Part shown: positions 21,699 through 33,311 of the stretch, in pieces
Layout: every line of letters starts with the position of its first letter
Position numbering within the stretch: position 1 is the stretch's first letter
Source: Lutraria lutraria
Lineage: Eukaryota > Mollusca > Bivalvia > Venerida > Mactridae
Assembly: GCA_964023205.1 (NCBI GenBank)
Contig: OZ026848.1
Location: 27,515,912 to 27,579,911 of the forward strand
DNA length: 64,000 nt
Reading direction: 5' to 3'
Notes under the pieces: generated by a model
Seen by the model: the letters and a program-made list of their open reading frames with translations, nothing else
What the model was told of the DNA's origin: nothing
Databases searched by the model: none
Position numbers and translations under genes: made by a program

Positions 21699-22847
21699 AC
21701 CGGCGTTCTATCTTCATTGTTTTGAAGAACGAATTGGTACACACTGAGCAGAGTGCAGCGGATCACTAAGACGACCAGAATGCATAAAACTATTAGAGTG
21801 TTCTTCGAAATAAAAAAAGTTACAGTCGCTTTACGATCCTTTTAGCTTTCTTTTTCTACGAAAAACATCCAGATATGCACTAAAACATAAAAATTGGTCA
21901 AAATGGTTTAATTATCAGTAAAGATTTCCCAGTTCAATTCTATTATAAGATCGACATCCACATGAAATATTAGAAATCTGGAAGACGACTCGCTAAATGG
22001 ACATTCCATAGAACGATTCCTTTTCATTATGCAAATAGGAAATACTCGACACCCTATTTCTAAGAAAAACAAAATCAACACGATTTTTTCCGCGGTAATG
22101 AATGAATCACCTTTTCACAGACATGAAAACGCTAAAGAAGTGATTGATATTCGCGAAATTCATTTTGCACGTGATATAAGAGGTGAATATGTTTTTAAAT
22201 CTGATTGTATAATGTCATGAATGCGTGTTTTAACTTCTGTCAAGCGACTGCGGCTCCATCAAACAGAAAGAAAAAAGCCGACTACTAGGAAAGGATGCAA
22301 TCAATTAATCTGATCTTTTCGCGAATGAAACAAACTCCTAAGGTATTATCAAATTTGAAGATGCTGATGTTAACACTACATGTTTACGATTAAACGCTCG
22401 CATTTAAAGATGATTCGGATGAGCTGTCTGTGAAATATTACGGAATTTTTGCCGAAAAAGGAATCTATTGAATGCAAACATAGTGGTTCACATTTTAATC
22501 CAAGCAAATTATGACCAAGGGTGTATCAATCAATGATACGCTTTTTTTCAGGAAAATATTGTGTTTGGATACAACATTACATTCTTATGTTAATAATTGC
22601 CTTTAGCAGACGGAAAAAAAGAATGTGACGCTATGCAAAATACACGAAATGATATTTTAAGCATACATAATAAATTATTCGGTTTAAGAAACGAATATTG
22701 TATATGTTTTATATAAATGGGGTCCGTCGGAAACACATTCATGCAATTTGTGATTTGAATAAGTTGACTCTTACAATTTGAATATTAATAGTGTGACAAT
22801 GTTTATCAAACATATGTAATAAATTTATATATATAATATTATTATGG
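21699..22847. other. no gene recognised
   Basis: The 63-codon frame 22029-22220 (+) has no recognised motif. The rest is AT-rich. Confidence 0.4.
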
Positions 22848-23102
22848 ACGTTTACGCCGTTTTCAACATTTTTTTCAGTTATATACGGCCGCCGATCCAC
22901 TTAACAAGTAAGATTTCCTGGGCGGTATTCTAACCAGTACTAACTTACCCTTTTACTAGGAACTGGCAACTTCTCCACATGTGGTGGAAAATCCACATTC
23001 TTGTCAAATTTTCATGGAAAAGTATGATCTGTCGCGACCGGGAATCGAACCGGATCGCCGGGTTATAAATCCAGCGCATTAACCACACTAGACCACGACC
23101 AA
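22848..23102 (-). mobile_element. family C SINE, near full length
   Basis: On the minus strand the head reads GGTCGTGGTCTAGTGTGG (A-box) and CCGGTTCGATTCCCGG (B-box). The anticodon-like loop TTTATAA is flanked by GGA/CCC. The body holds TCCACATGTGGAGAAG-type sequence, and the tail is CGGCGGCCGTATATAACTG, ending CGGCGTAAACG. It is the best copy for the family C consensus. Other copies: 8755, 9456, 49711, 52905, 58432, and fragments at 6630 and 62386. Confidence 0.8.
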
Positions 23103-23871
23103 GGTCAATCTGCGTTACAAACAGGTATAAAAGCAAAACACAAACTTTACTATACATACTCAGATTGTTAAAAACATTGTATTTGCTATCAATTATCTAA
23201 AACAATTCTTTTGAGCATGGTCAATACGTATGAATGGTTGATTTATTGTTCCATCATTTATATCTTGAAAGCGAACTATACCCGTTGATAGACAGTTAAA
23301 TCTATTATAATTTACAGAAGGGATTTTAATTATTTTGTCAATTACAAATGAAAGCTTACATTGTGTTTCGCTAAAAGCGTTGAGTTATTTACGCAAGTCA
23401 AATCTGACGAATCCATTACAGTCATTTTATCTTCAACTGATTCTTATTCCTAACATCTATTCACCATAAACCTTGACTAATTGAAAGAAGTAAAAACCGA
23501 TACAAATAGTGGACAGCGGCGGTAAAAAAGTCATTAAAACGTTTCCGTTAAGCACATCGCTTGAATTCATTCACCCAGTATACTAGGACAATATACCAAT
23601 CTGCTACTCCGAAACCATGTCGGTCAGTTTTCAAAGTACTAACATGTAGTTGTTTGGCTCATGGAAAAAACATATAAACTACTTCATGCCTTCCATGTTG
23701 CGATTACGGATTGGTACTCCAAATCTATGTATGTATTTTTTCTAAATCTAAATTGACTCATTTTGCAGGGATATTGAAATACGATGTACCATCGTTTGGA
23801 ACCTATACTTATTTATAAAGCCACACAAACACATTGTAATTGGAAATGTAGAACTGTCACCAAGTAATGGT
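23103..23871. other. no gene or repeat recognised
   Basis: AT-rich, with no long frames. Confidence 0.45.
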
Positions 23872-23982
23872 TAGTGTCTAAAAAGACTGTTCTACATAAA
23901 ATCAGAAACGCTAAGGAAGCGACCGTTAGTGAGCAACCGGCTCGCTCCCTTAGCGTTTCTAATTTAGTGTAGAACAGTCATT
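23872..23982. mobile_element. 111-bp foldback MITE
   Basis: Nearly the whole element is an inverted repeat. The left arm begins TAGTGTCTAAAAAGACTGTT and carries CAGAAACGCTAAGGAAGCGA. The right arm is its near-complement, ending TTTTAGACACTA. The loop is about 15 bases. There is no clear target duplication beyond TA-type flanks and no second copy in the window. Confidence 0.8.
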
Positions 23983-26900
23983 TTAGACACTAGCTAACTA
24001 AGTGTTCGTCACAACTTTTGACAAAGTAGGTCAAACTCCATCTGCTGAAGAGCCCAGACAGCCGTCTTCATGAAATAAATCGGTACAAAATTCAAACAAT
24101 CTCGGTAGCTGATTGATTTTCCAAGTTTTGCATTCGTATGTCAATCTAAACTGAAGCCATTGGAAGAAACCCAATTGTTTAATATTCGCCCGACTGAGAA
24201 CATACCTCAATATTATAACAAGGGTAGTCACTTTAGTTCTTCATTATCATATTTTGATGTCACTGTGTCAAAACATCGACTTATTCGATTACTAAAATTA
24301 ACTCATTAAGACATAATGAATAATTTAATCATTCCAGATAATACAAATATGACACCATCCGCAAAGCCTTATCACTCCGTCGTAGCAGAAAATGATACAA
24401 ATAGAAAATTAATGATAATATTTCCCACTTTGACATCATGGAAACGTGTTTTTATTTAATGCGCTTTTAGGTCCTATCCTAATAAATGACTCGTGATAAA
24501 ACATATTGGTCATGAACAAAATAGGAAAACAAATTTCGTGTACATTTTTAATTCTTTTGAAAAAAATAATTCTAAGTCCAAAAAAAGCCTATAATTTGCC
24601 CGAACTCCCACCGAGAGGTATCTAACATTTCTGTCTAATACCCCTTGGCACACACATGAAGTTTCAAGTCAATCCCATAAGTGGTTACTAAGATAATACA
24701 TGCATGATAGTAACTTGCATGCAGAACTTGAACCATATGAAACGCAGACGCCAACACAAAGGGGACTGCAATAGCTCTCCACATCCTACGAACAGTTGAG
24801 CTAAAGATTCGGAGAAATGCTAAGTGCAAAAACTACCATTTTATCATTAAGGATATGATTGATTCCATAAAAAGGCAGCATTTCAAACTGCGACATTACG
24901 ACACAAAAGAAGAAATTTACACCAAAAGAAAAGCCAATGCAAAATACTACCACATTACTACACAAGTTATAATTGATTAAAAAAAACAGCAGCACGTAAT
25001 TTCCACCATTTTACAACAAAAAAGTGATTTGATAACAAAGAGATGCAACAGGCAAAATCCACCACCATACCAAAGAAATGATCGATTCAGAAGAAGACAC
25101 GAAACAGCCAAACCTTCCTCATCCTAAAAATGGAATGAATGTAAAACACAATAGTAATCTTCATGTAAAAGTGGAATAAATTGCGTCAAGATAAATCATG
25201 GAAATCAGCCAAAAGCTTACGCATGTACATTTGTACATTTTATTCAAACTGAGGCAGAATGATCCCTTTGTTCTACCTTTTGACCTTGAAATAAAGAAAT
25301 GACGCCAAGATCATGGACTGGATGTGCTCATATGATTTAGTTAGTTCCAGAATGGCTGATTTTGGTATATTTTACCGACCTTTTATTTATCAAAATTACT
25401 AATGGAAGTAGGATTCTTTTACATAATTATATACATATTTCATTATATTATGACATTGATATACATATAACTTAATTATTTCGACGTATTGAATGAATGA
25501 AAGTATATTTATCTGTGGCGATGTATGTATTTTGTAACTAATCAGTTACATTATTCCATGATGTAAGAATCGAAAATGAAGATACAATTCAATGTAGAGA
25601 CACATTAGAGAGTATTAACAATGAAACACAATAAATCCGCTGTATTCATGGACACTTGAGAATTAAATGTTATAAATGTAGAGCATTAAACCCGTAAGGA
25701 GGCCAATAAATTGTTTGGAAATCAAATTAAACGAGATGTGATGTAAACAATTTACTTGCTCGTCTTGAACATGTCATCTTTATACATAATTGATACAAGG
25801 CATCTAATGTTGAGACGACTTGGCGATTCTCAAGGACAGGTTTGGACGGAATTCATTCTGACTTTGTTAAAGACGCTATTTTCCATTCTAACCACTCAAA
25901 AAATGACAAACAGAGCTTCTGATGAAGTGGATAAATGTCAGAATAATTTTAAGAGATCGGTTTAGAGCGTGAGTATCATTATTTGTGCATAAAAAAATAT
26001 TGGAAAAAATTGAACAATGCAACAACAGATGCGAATGTTAAATGCACAGACCGACTAGGAACATGTGGGCGTTAGATACATCACGTGATGATGACCTTTA
26101 CATGGAAGGTATTGTTGAAAAGACGTTATATGTACTGAATAATAGATAAAATGTATTACTTGAAAGAAATACAAGAATGAAGACGTGACGGAGAGAGTTA
26201 AGTATACACACTGACTTATTTGTGAAAAAAAGAATGCTTTTAGAAGACTGAAAGAGGTATATACATTTTAACGGGCTAATTTTAGATAAAGATTAAAGTC
26301 AAAGGACACTACACATATTGACCGATGAGACGATGGTGTCAGTGTCATCGAAAAGACATTCTAAGCATTTAGTGCTGATGTAATTGATGACATATCTACT
26401 GGGGTCGGACGTTTTATCAACGTTTAAAGAGTAGAAATATTGGAATCGCACAGATTGAGGTAACGAATAACTTAACCAATGTTTCTTGGGTACGTATACT
26501 CACATAAATCGTGTTGTCAAATAAGACTCGAATATCCAGTATGTTCGGTTTAGAAATTTGAAGATTTTTTTTAACACATCTAAACCTATTCTATTCTTCG
26601 GCATTGATTTGAGATTAAAAACAGGGTAAAGCAAGAGATTACTTTTTGGCAATTGTACCAAACCCAAAATTAATGTCCTGAAACTCATGTTATGTTATGC
26701 AAATAGGTGCGTCCAAGAAATTTCTCATTATTCAACGCTGGCATTACCTTTGCAGCTAATTGCTCTGTATCAGAAAAATCCATGATTTCAAAAGACTTGT
26801 GTTCTAAATATAACGTACAAAACGTGGTTTGTGTATAAAAGCAATTAATTAATATGAAGTAGAGTCAAAGCAATTATGAGAAGATGTTTTGCATAAAAAC

Positions 26901-27197
26901 ACAATCGAGCAAAAAGCGTTGTACCCGTATCAATGTTTTTTTGTGGTTTTAATTTACAGCTTATGTTTATCAAATGTGGTTTAATGTAATCCTCGCGTGC
27001 TTTGTTTTATCTCTCGTTGTGGTTACAAAACAAAAATCAGTGTCTGCATTGTATCACTGTTTAGCAATATTGTAATAACGAATCTTTTTTCAAATACAAA
27101 GTATCTTTAACAAAATCATCAAATAGCCGAGTAGAAATTCTTTACGCTAAGCTAGCACGTGGATGCAAGTCTAGGTGACTTTTAAATGTATAGCAAT
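23983..27197. other. long stretch without recognisable genes
   Basis: Contains TTGGCACACACATGAAGTTT near 24646-24665, typical of a common molluscan dispersed repeat, and short frames at 24031-24231 (-), 24635-24995 (-), 25756-25965 (+) and 26500-26688 (-). None carries a domain motif. Confidence 0.35.
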
Positions 27198-27381
27198 AAC
27201 AGCCAAATCTGTTTTAGCGGCCATCTCCGAATCATGGCCACCTTAGGAATAAAAGCATTTTTTCAAAAATGTCATTGAATTTTTAAAACTACAGAATGGC
27301 CTTCAAATAAAGTGTATCTACTAATAAAGGCCAAAACTATGTCTTTTCCAAGGGTGGCCTTTATTCACAGGGTTGATTGTA
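27198..27381. mobile_element. TACAGT-type MITE, copy 1
   Basis: Left end AACAGCCAAATCTG and right end CACAGGGTTGATTGTA (reverse complement TACAATCAACCCTGTG). The inner blocks GGCCACCTTAGG and AAGGGTGGCCTTTATTCACA match the copies at 40583, 51764 and 58901. The reading frame at its right half is a by-product. Confidence 0.6.
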
Positions 27382-27650
27382 CATGGGTATATAGGATCGT
27401 TATGTTATCGTTATTAATATCAGCACATTCAATTGACATGTTTTTGGTCTCCCAAGCTGCTCCTTTTGCCATCAGCCAACATCATCAGTCATACGATATT
27501 AGTTATTTGCTTTAAGGTGTACTGCCATCTGTTAGTTATAAATGATAATAATGACCTTTGTGGTATTCGAATAATTACTCATTGTTAGAGCCAGATTATT
27601 TAGCCCGCTAACGATTGTGTCTTTGAAAAATATGACACATCAATTTACAC
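27382..27650. other. no gene or repeat recognised
   Basis: AT-rich spacer. Confidence 0.4.
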
Positions 27651-27722
27651 AAAACCTCCATGTAACCTAAAACCTTCATGTAACCCAAAACTTCCATGTA
27701 ACCCAAAACCTCCTTGCAACAC
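27651..27722. repeat. 18-bp minisatellite, four units
   Basis: AAAACCTCCATGTAACCC repeated four times (72 bp) with one to three changes per unit. Confidence 0.85.
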
Positions 27723-28430
27723 AAAAGGCCAAATGCATGTTTCAACGATTTAAACGAGGTATCTATAAGTTCTAAAATCCATATACAACCAACGTGTTAT
27801 GTACATCTTACATGTGTTATTGTTACCAACAGTGTAATACTTCCGAGCAAATTAAGGTGATAATCAATAGACTTGATTCAAAAGATTATAACGGTCTCAT
27901 CTTTGTTCGTATCGTTTCTGTTTCCATGTAATCAGGGCCGCTGGCGAGGTATCTGTGTGTTCGTTCAACTTCGACTTAAAATGTATTTCACATTAAAGAA
28001 CATTACTACAAAAACGTCACGGTTTGCAAGATGCTCTATCAAGAAGGAATTCTAAGTTTTAAAATGAAACCTTTCAACTGGGTATGACATCCGTATTATT
28101 TAGCATAAGGATTCTTAAATGTTGACAAGGTCATTCATCGTTTTGTAACATAAGACGCTGTAATAATTAATGACACGCGTAATGGAAATTGGATATAGAT
28201 CATCGTCTTTTAAACTTCTTAGGGAACTTTGTGCGGTATTTAAACTCACTAGTAGTTCCCAAAAAGTCGCCAATCAAGCTTAACACGCAATCATTAGCAC
28301 ATTAGCAGAAAACTCAAGAGGGATTTGAGCGCTTCGAATGCATATTTATTTTTGGTTGTCGATTATTAGTTAGTGCTGAAAACCCTAATTTATAGCTAAA
28401 GACAGTATAAAAAATAATTATAGAGGGTTC
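27723..28430. other. no gene recognised
   Basis: A 60-codon frame at 27873-28055 (+) has no motif. Confidence 0.4.
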
Positions 28431-28625
28431 CATGGTCGTTTGCGTTTGGTCTCTGACAAGTAATCACTAGTCCCTAACCTCTGTGAGTCTGAATATCATC
28501 AGGGACTAAGCAAATCTGAGGAAACTTACGGGAGGTCGGTGGCTCCACCTAATGTGCATCTCGGGTTCTTCTTCCATCGTTAAAGCTGGAACGTCACCGA
28601 ATGACACAGGCCTTTAGGGCACGTG
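28431..28625 (+). mobile_element. family F SINE-like repeat
   Basis: Shares GTCTCTGACAAGTAATCACT and a worn B-box (GAGTCTGAATATC) with 54240-54330. Its distal part (GAGGAAACT, CTTCCATCGTTAAAGCTGG, CACCGAATGACAC) matches 31490-31620. The 3' end is truncated. Confidence 0.5.
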
Positions 28626-28876
28626 AATAAGTGGAACAAATAAGAGAAATACATTCAACAAACTGTATTAAATTAGAATACCATAAGCATTGTTATTATG
28701 AAATGATGTATTTGGGAACAATTTGCCATTGTGAAGATTAATATTCTCTATTCAAAATCTAACTTAGAGCTCTACTCTTATTTTACTGACTACATAATGT
28801 AGTATTTGCTCTTTAGATACTATTAGCTCCCACATCCATTAATTCCAGACATAAGCATTGTATTGACAACTAAGCT
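28626..28876. other. no gene or repeat recognised
   Basis: AT-rich spacer before the large palindrome. Confidence 0.4.
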
Positions 28877-28882
28877 CACACC

Positions 28883-29566
28883 TATGGTGGCTGATTTATG
28901 CCATGTCGTATTATCGCTTTTTCGCCACAACAAAGCGAAAATGCGAAAAAGCGAAAATACGACAAAGTCCACTTTGTCGTATCTTTGCATTGTTGCATTT
29001 TCGCATTGTCGTGGCGAAAAGGCGAATATACGACAGATGAAGGGCGACAATACGACACCAAAGATGTATCGTGTTTTCGCCTAACATCTGTCGTATCTTT
29101 GCTTTTTCGTGGCGAAAATGCAACAATGCGAAAACACGACAAATTCGACTTTTTCGCATTGTTACATTTTCGCATTGTCGCATTTTCGCATTGTTGCGTT
29201 CCAGTTACGCATGCGCAGGTAGTTTACATAAACCTTATACAAGTTGGTGCGCATGCGCTTGTACAACCGGAACGCGAAAATGCAACAATGCAACAATGCA
29301 AAAATGCGAAAAAGTCGTGTTTTTGCATTGTTACATTTTCGCCACGAAAAAGCAAAGATACGACAGATGTAAGGCGAAAGCACATTTTTGGTGTCGTATT
29401 GTCGCCCTTCATCTGTCGTATTTTCGCTTTTTCGCCACGACAATGCGAAAATGCAACAATGCAAAGATACGACAAAGTTGACCTTGTCGTATTTTCGCTT
29501 TTTCGCATTTTCGCTTTGTTGTGGCGAAAAAGCGAAAATACGACATGGCATAAATCAGCCACCATA
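28883..29566. mobile_element. 684-bp foldback element with CpG-rich arms
   Basis: Two arms of about 340 bp form a nearly perfect palindrome centred near 29224. The ends are identical over at least 28 bases, beginning TATGGTGGCTGATTTATGCC. The direct repeat CACACC flanks both sides (28877-28882 and 29567-29572), the expected target-site duplication. The arms are built from shuffled units such as GCGAAAATGC, GCGACAATGC and AAATACGACA, and are rich in CpG unlike the surrounding DNA. The centre contains two GCGCATGCGC-type palindromes. No protein is encoded. The long frames on both strands (up to 249 codons) arise because the unit lacks stops. It shares its TGGCTGATTT ends with 44448-44553. Confidence 0.85.
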
Positions 29567-31439
29567 CACACCAGATATAACCTGCTGATATATGTTGTAG
29601 TTTATCAAATTTATAAGGCTAGAACAGGTCAATATGTACCTTACTAAGGTGAAAAGGTTTACGTAGTCATAAATTTTATGATTTTAGTGGAACTCCGAAA
29701 CTATAGCCATTCTCGTCACGATCATCTCATTATTTAACAGCTACTTGTTTTCTGCATCGGTTAGCAATATTCCCTTTATATTTCAATGGATTATGCAGGG
29801 AACATCTCAAAATAAAAACGTATTTATCCAAAACTTGGTCAGTATCGATGATATACTTTACAGTTGTTAACTTGGCAACAAGAACATGTAAATGACCACA
29901 CCCTGTTCGAAATGCAGTTGAAAGCCGGTTGGCATTATTATGATAGAATAAATAAAAAAGATAATATATTAAACAGCAATGTTATATAAAAATGCCTGAA
30001 AGGTGATTTGTCCACCATGTTTTCATTTCGGAAGGACATGATTCCCTATACTGATTGTATGGCCTAAAGCATATTGTCGTACTAACAGCCTGGGACATTT
30101 TGGTGACCCCTTTAACAGTAGAGGAAAACCCCATGTATCACGTGGTTGGAACCATCACCTTCCGTTAGCTAGCTGGAAAGCTTCCTTCTCATGCTAAATT
30201 TGGTCCTACGTAGGACTCGACTTGAAAGCGGTTAGTTGCTATGGTTACTCCATTAGAAATCGACCACAGAGGCAGTTACTCCCAATACTGAGTATTGACG
30301 TGATCGCAAAATGCTGTTAACGTGATTTACATTTATATTTCTGTATGTCATTGACAAGGTACTCCTTCAACTCACAGTTATTTATCAAACCATTTACAAA
30401 GACCTTCCTTTGTCACGACATTGAACCTGGTGTCTTAGATATGCACAACATAATCAAACAAATGAAAACAAATATTCTCACATTGGGTCTCTAGACACCA
30501 AATGATATAATCAGAACAATCCAACCGCACGGTATGACCTTTAAAAAAAGATGAAATCCCATGCTTTTAAAATGCTATTAAAGCGATTCATCCCACTGAA
30601 GTATGTGTGATTTATATTGGCCATCAACTTTATTTCAATGATTCAATACTCATTCAGGAGCATTATTTGAAACATTAATTTAGCAAAATTTCAGAGTTAA
30701 GTGCAATTTACATGAGATAGACGTAAGTGAAGGTGATGAACGGAATGGAATGTTTTACAAAACTTTTCGACAATCGCTTTACATCGTATTGTGTAAGTGT
30801 ATGCTTACTCTTACTAATGTATAGATAACCTGTTGTTGATATTGCTAAGGATGGTTCCGATACTGCTCATAATGTCGTAGATGACATCACACACATTACT
30901 TAAACAGGAAATCACTTTTTTGTGTTAATTGACGATATTAAAATATGTTTAAACACAGCCGTTATTGTTAGTTCTGATGTTCAAACTTGAGCAAAATTAT
31001 CAATTAAATTTCTATCTAGATTGACAATAGAAAATTATGATTACGATTGGAAAATCTTTTGTATTTTCCCTTTTTTTGATGAATACTTACATACTTGGAT
31101 ATGGGATATGTGCGATCTTGAGTTTTGTTGACTTTATTAATTAAACTAAGAGGTCGACCTTCTTATTTGTAGACATTTGTAGATGTTCTACGAGTAAGAT
31201 AATAAAATTACCATAGCAACATAATTTTTCTATTGTATCAGTAGACTTAAAATGGTTTTATATTTATAACATTGATACAATTGGTGCGTCTACCTTTTAC
31301 ATTTATGTCAAAATATATCTTAAAATATTACACAAATACACTGTCTAGTCTCTTTTAACTTGGCAGTTGAATATGGTTGCATCATTATTTATTGTTAATT
31401 CATGTTTTATGGACCCGTGGTATTAATTCAGACAAGTAT
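29567..31439. other. no gene recognised
   Basis: After the target duplication the sequence is AT-rich, with no frame over 60 codons beyond the palindrome's edge. A GC-richer patch at 30115-30280 may be a worn retroposon but could not be assigned. Confidence 0.35.
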
Positions 31440-31630
31440 AAATCTCTAGCCCCCGTCACCGATGTGATTTCGAATCTAACCAAGAAGACGACAAAGTTCA
31501 TATCTGAGGAAGCTATCCAGTAGTTCAGTATGGACGCTCAGTCAATGATTCTATCTAAGAGTAAATATGAGAACTTCATCCACTGTTAAAGCTCGAAAGG
31601 GTCATCGAATAACACTAGCTGTTGGTGCTA
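31440..31630 (+). mobile_element. family F SINE-like repeat
   Basis: B-box-like GATTTCGAATCTAACC at about 31466-31481. It is followed by ATCTGAGGAAGCTATCC, TTCATCCACTGTTAAAGCTC and GGTCATCGAATAACACTAGC, then TGTTGGTGC. It parallels 28431-28625. Confidence 0.55.
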
Positions 31631-31923
31631 ATTTAAATCTTAATGAAAACTGGCGTTGAACAGTTACTATGACAGTCAGACTTACGTAAGTGACGTACGT
31701 TAGTAAAATGATACTGGCTAGCACCTTTGGTTTATGGGATTGGTCGTCAGGTTATATTTATCATATGTTGCATTTTATAAAACCTTCCCATTTTCTTTGC
31801 ACGCTACAAACAAAGGTAGAACAAAAGACTTATCGAACAAGTATAAAGTTTCATCGCGACCAATAATGCTCAATGTAACCAAGCAGCCGTAATTTTGCTG
31901 CACGCTTTCTTTGTCACATATGA

Positions 31924-32418
31924 GGAAAAAAACGAATACTTATTATATTTTTACTTAGACAAAGACTTGTCGATTGTTCCAGACAGAAATTTTTCACAGA
32001 TCTTTCTTCCAGTAGTGTTCTTAACCACTTATATATACATATTAAAACATCCTTCTCATTAGAAAAATACCTTAATGTGATAAAATGTAAAAAACTTCGA
32101 CGTCAAATGACTAGACTTAGAACATCTTCGCATAACCTAAGAATTGAAACTGGTAGATATGGAAGAAATACGATAGATAAACATTTAAGATTATGGCAAC
32201 TTTGTAATACACATGATATTGAAGATGAGTTTCACTTTATTCTTATTTGCAGTACTTATAGTGACTTGCGTAATAAATACATTAAACGTCATTATTATGT
32301 TAGACCAAATATGATGAAATTTATTGAACTGTTACAGTCTGAAAATATAAACATTATTAGGAATTTAAGTAGATATATTTTTCAGGCAAACCATAAGAGA
32401 AATACTTTATTATATTAA
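31924..32418 (+). pseudogene. LINE ORF2, C-terminal end (5'-truncated)
   Basis: In-frame translation runs from just after a TGA at 31921-31923 to TAA at 32416-32418. The readable start is LRQRLVDCSRQKFF. It continues through SFSLEKYL, then RTSSHNLRIETGRYGRN, then CNTHDIEDEFHFILICSTY, then MMKFIELLQS. This order is the conserved region downstream of the reverse transcriptase domain in a common group of molluscan non-LTR retrotransposons. The closing zinc-binding motif is usually C-x2-C-x(n)-H-x4-C. Here the first cysteine is Trp (WQLC), while the second cysteine, the histidine and the last cysteine remain. Neither the endonuclease nor the polymerase domain is present. Upstream similarity may continue in another frame, which would imply a frameshift. 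Confidence 0.75.
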
Positions 32419-32697
32419 ACGTGAACTTTCTATAAATTGTTTTAACAGTTTTGATAGTTCCAACTGAAAGATTATCATTGTTAATTTAAATATTGTCAAT
32501 TTATATTTTTCAGTGTCGTAGTAATATTTTATAGATGTCATGATTAATGTTCATTCTCCGTATAATTTAAATGCTTTACTACATGTCATACCAATACTAC
32601 TATACCATGTGTTATTATGTTGTTTTATATGTATTTGTAATTTACACTTGATGAGATACATGTATATATGTATAAGTCAATAAACTTACTTACTTAA
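32419..32697 (+). mobile_element. 3' UTR and tail of the truncated LINE
   Basis: AT-rich non-coding sequence following the ORF2 stop. It ends with AGTCAATAAACTTACTTACT, an AATAAA-type signal next to a short TTAC-repeat tail, as expected for target-primed retrotransposition. Target duplications could not be identified because the 5' junction is uncertain. Confidence 0.65.
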
Positions 32698-33129
32698 TAT
32701 AACAATACGATGTAGTTTGAATCATGTAACACTAAAAGATATGATTGTGAAAATAGCACATACAATTAAACGAGACTTAGAACATCTCAGTACAAGGACG
32801 CCTTATTTTTAAATCGGTTTTCTAAGGGTTTTTAGACTCCATCGAAACAATGAGACCTTAAGTTTGGTCCAAAGGGGGGTCTTAATATCGACTTTTTTCT
32901 TTGTTGAACAATGTATCTGATATCCAAGTATGTTGAAGGTTTAGAGATACTAAACTCCAGCTGGACATCACGTAATCATAAACTTATATAGTTAAATATT
33001 ATCTAAACAAGGTTTTGTTATATCAATATCTCATAATTATGAAAACAGTCCAGCTTCATTGTAGCTTGCTTCTACGGGGGTGGGGGTGGGGGCACTTCCA
33101 CATACATGTCGTAACTAAGATAACAGTTT
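32698..33129. other. no gene recognised; short G-rich run
   Basis: A GGGGGTGGGGGTGGGGGC run lies at about 33076-33093. Confidence 0.4.
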
Positions 33130-33311
33130 TTAACTTCGTCTGTTTTCGAATAAAAAGTCGAGCTATTGTGATCACTGCGTCGTCTGCGCCAGTGCAAAAA
33201 TAATAATGTAGCTCATAACTCAGAAACTATAAGAGGTAGCAACATGAAACTTCATGAGTGGGTAGACCTCACTGAGGCGGTGAAAAGACGAGTGTTGACA
33301 CAGCTTGAAAA
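33130..33311 (+). repeat. dispersed repeat family E, copy 1
   Basis: Strongly similar to the reverse complement of 50183-50392. Shared blocks are GTCGAGCTATTGTGATCACT, GCGTCGTCTGCG, CTCAGAAACTATAAGAGG and GTAGCAACATGAAACTTCAT. The class is unknown; no tRNA boxes or terminal repeats are seen. Confidence 0.7.

Noticed and set aside
22848..23102. Genuine tRNA-Thr gene
   Set aside because: The acceptor stem is not properly closed, the head is followed by SINE body, and many near-identical copies exist.
28898..29647. Open frame of 249 codons (+) and several overlapping long frames on both strands
   Set aside because: They lie almost wholly in the foldback element. The repeated words happen to lack stops, and both strands are equally open. 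The peptides are low-complexity repeats of the same words.
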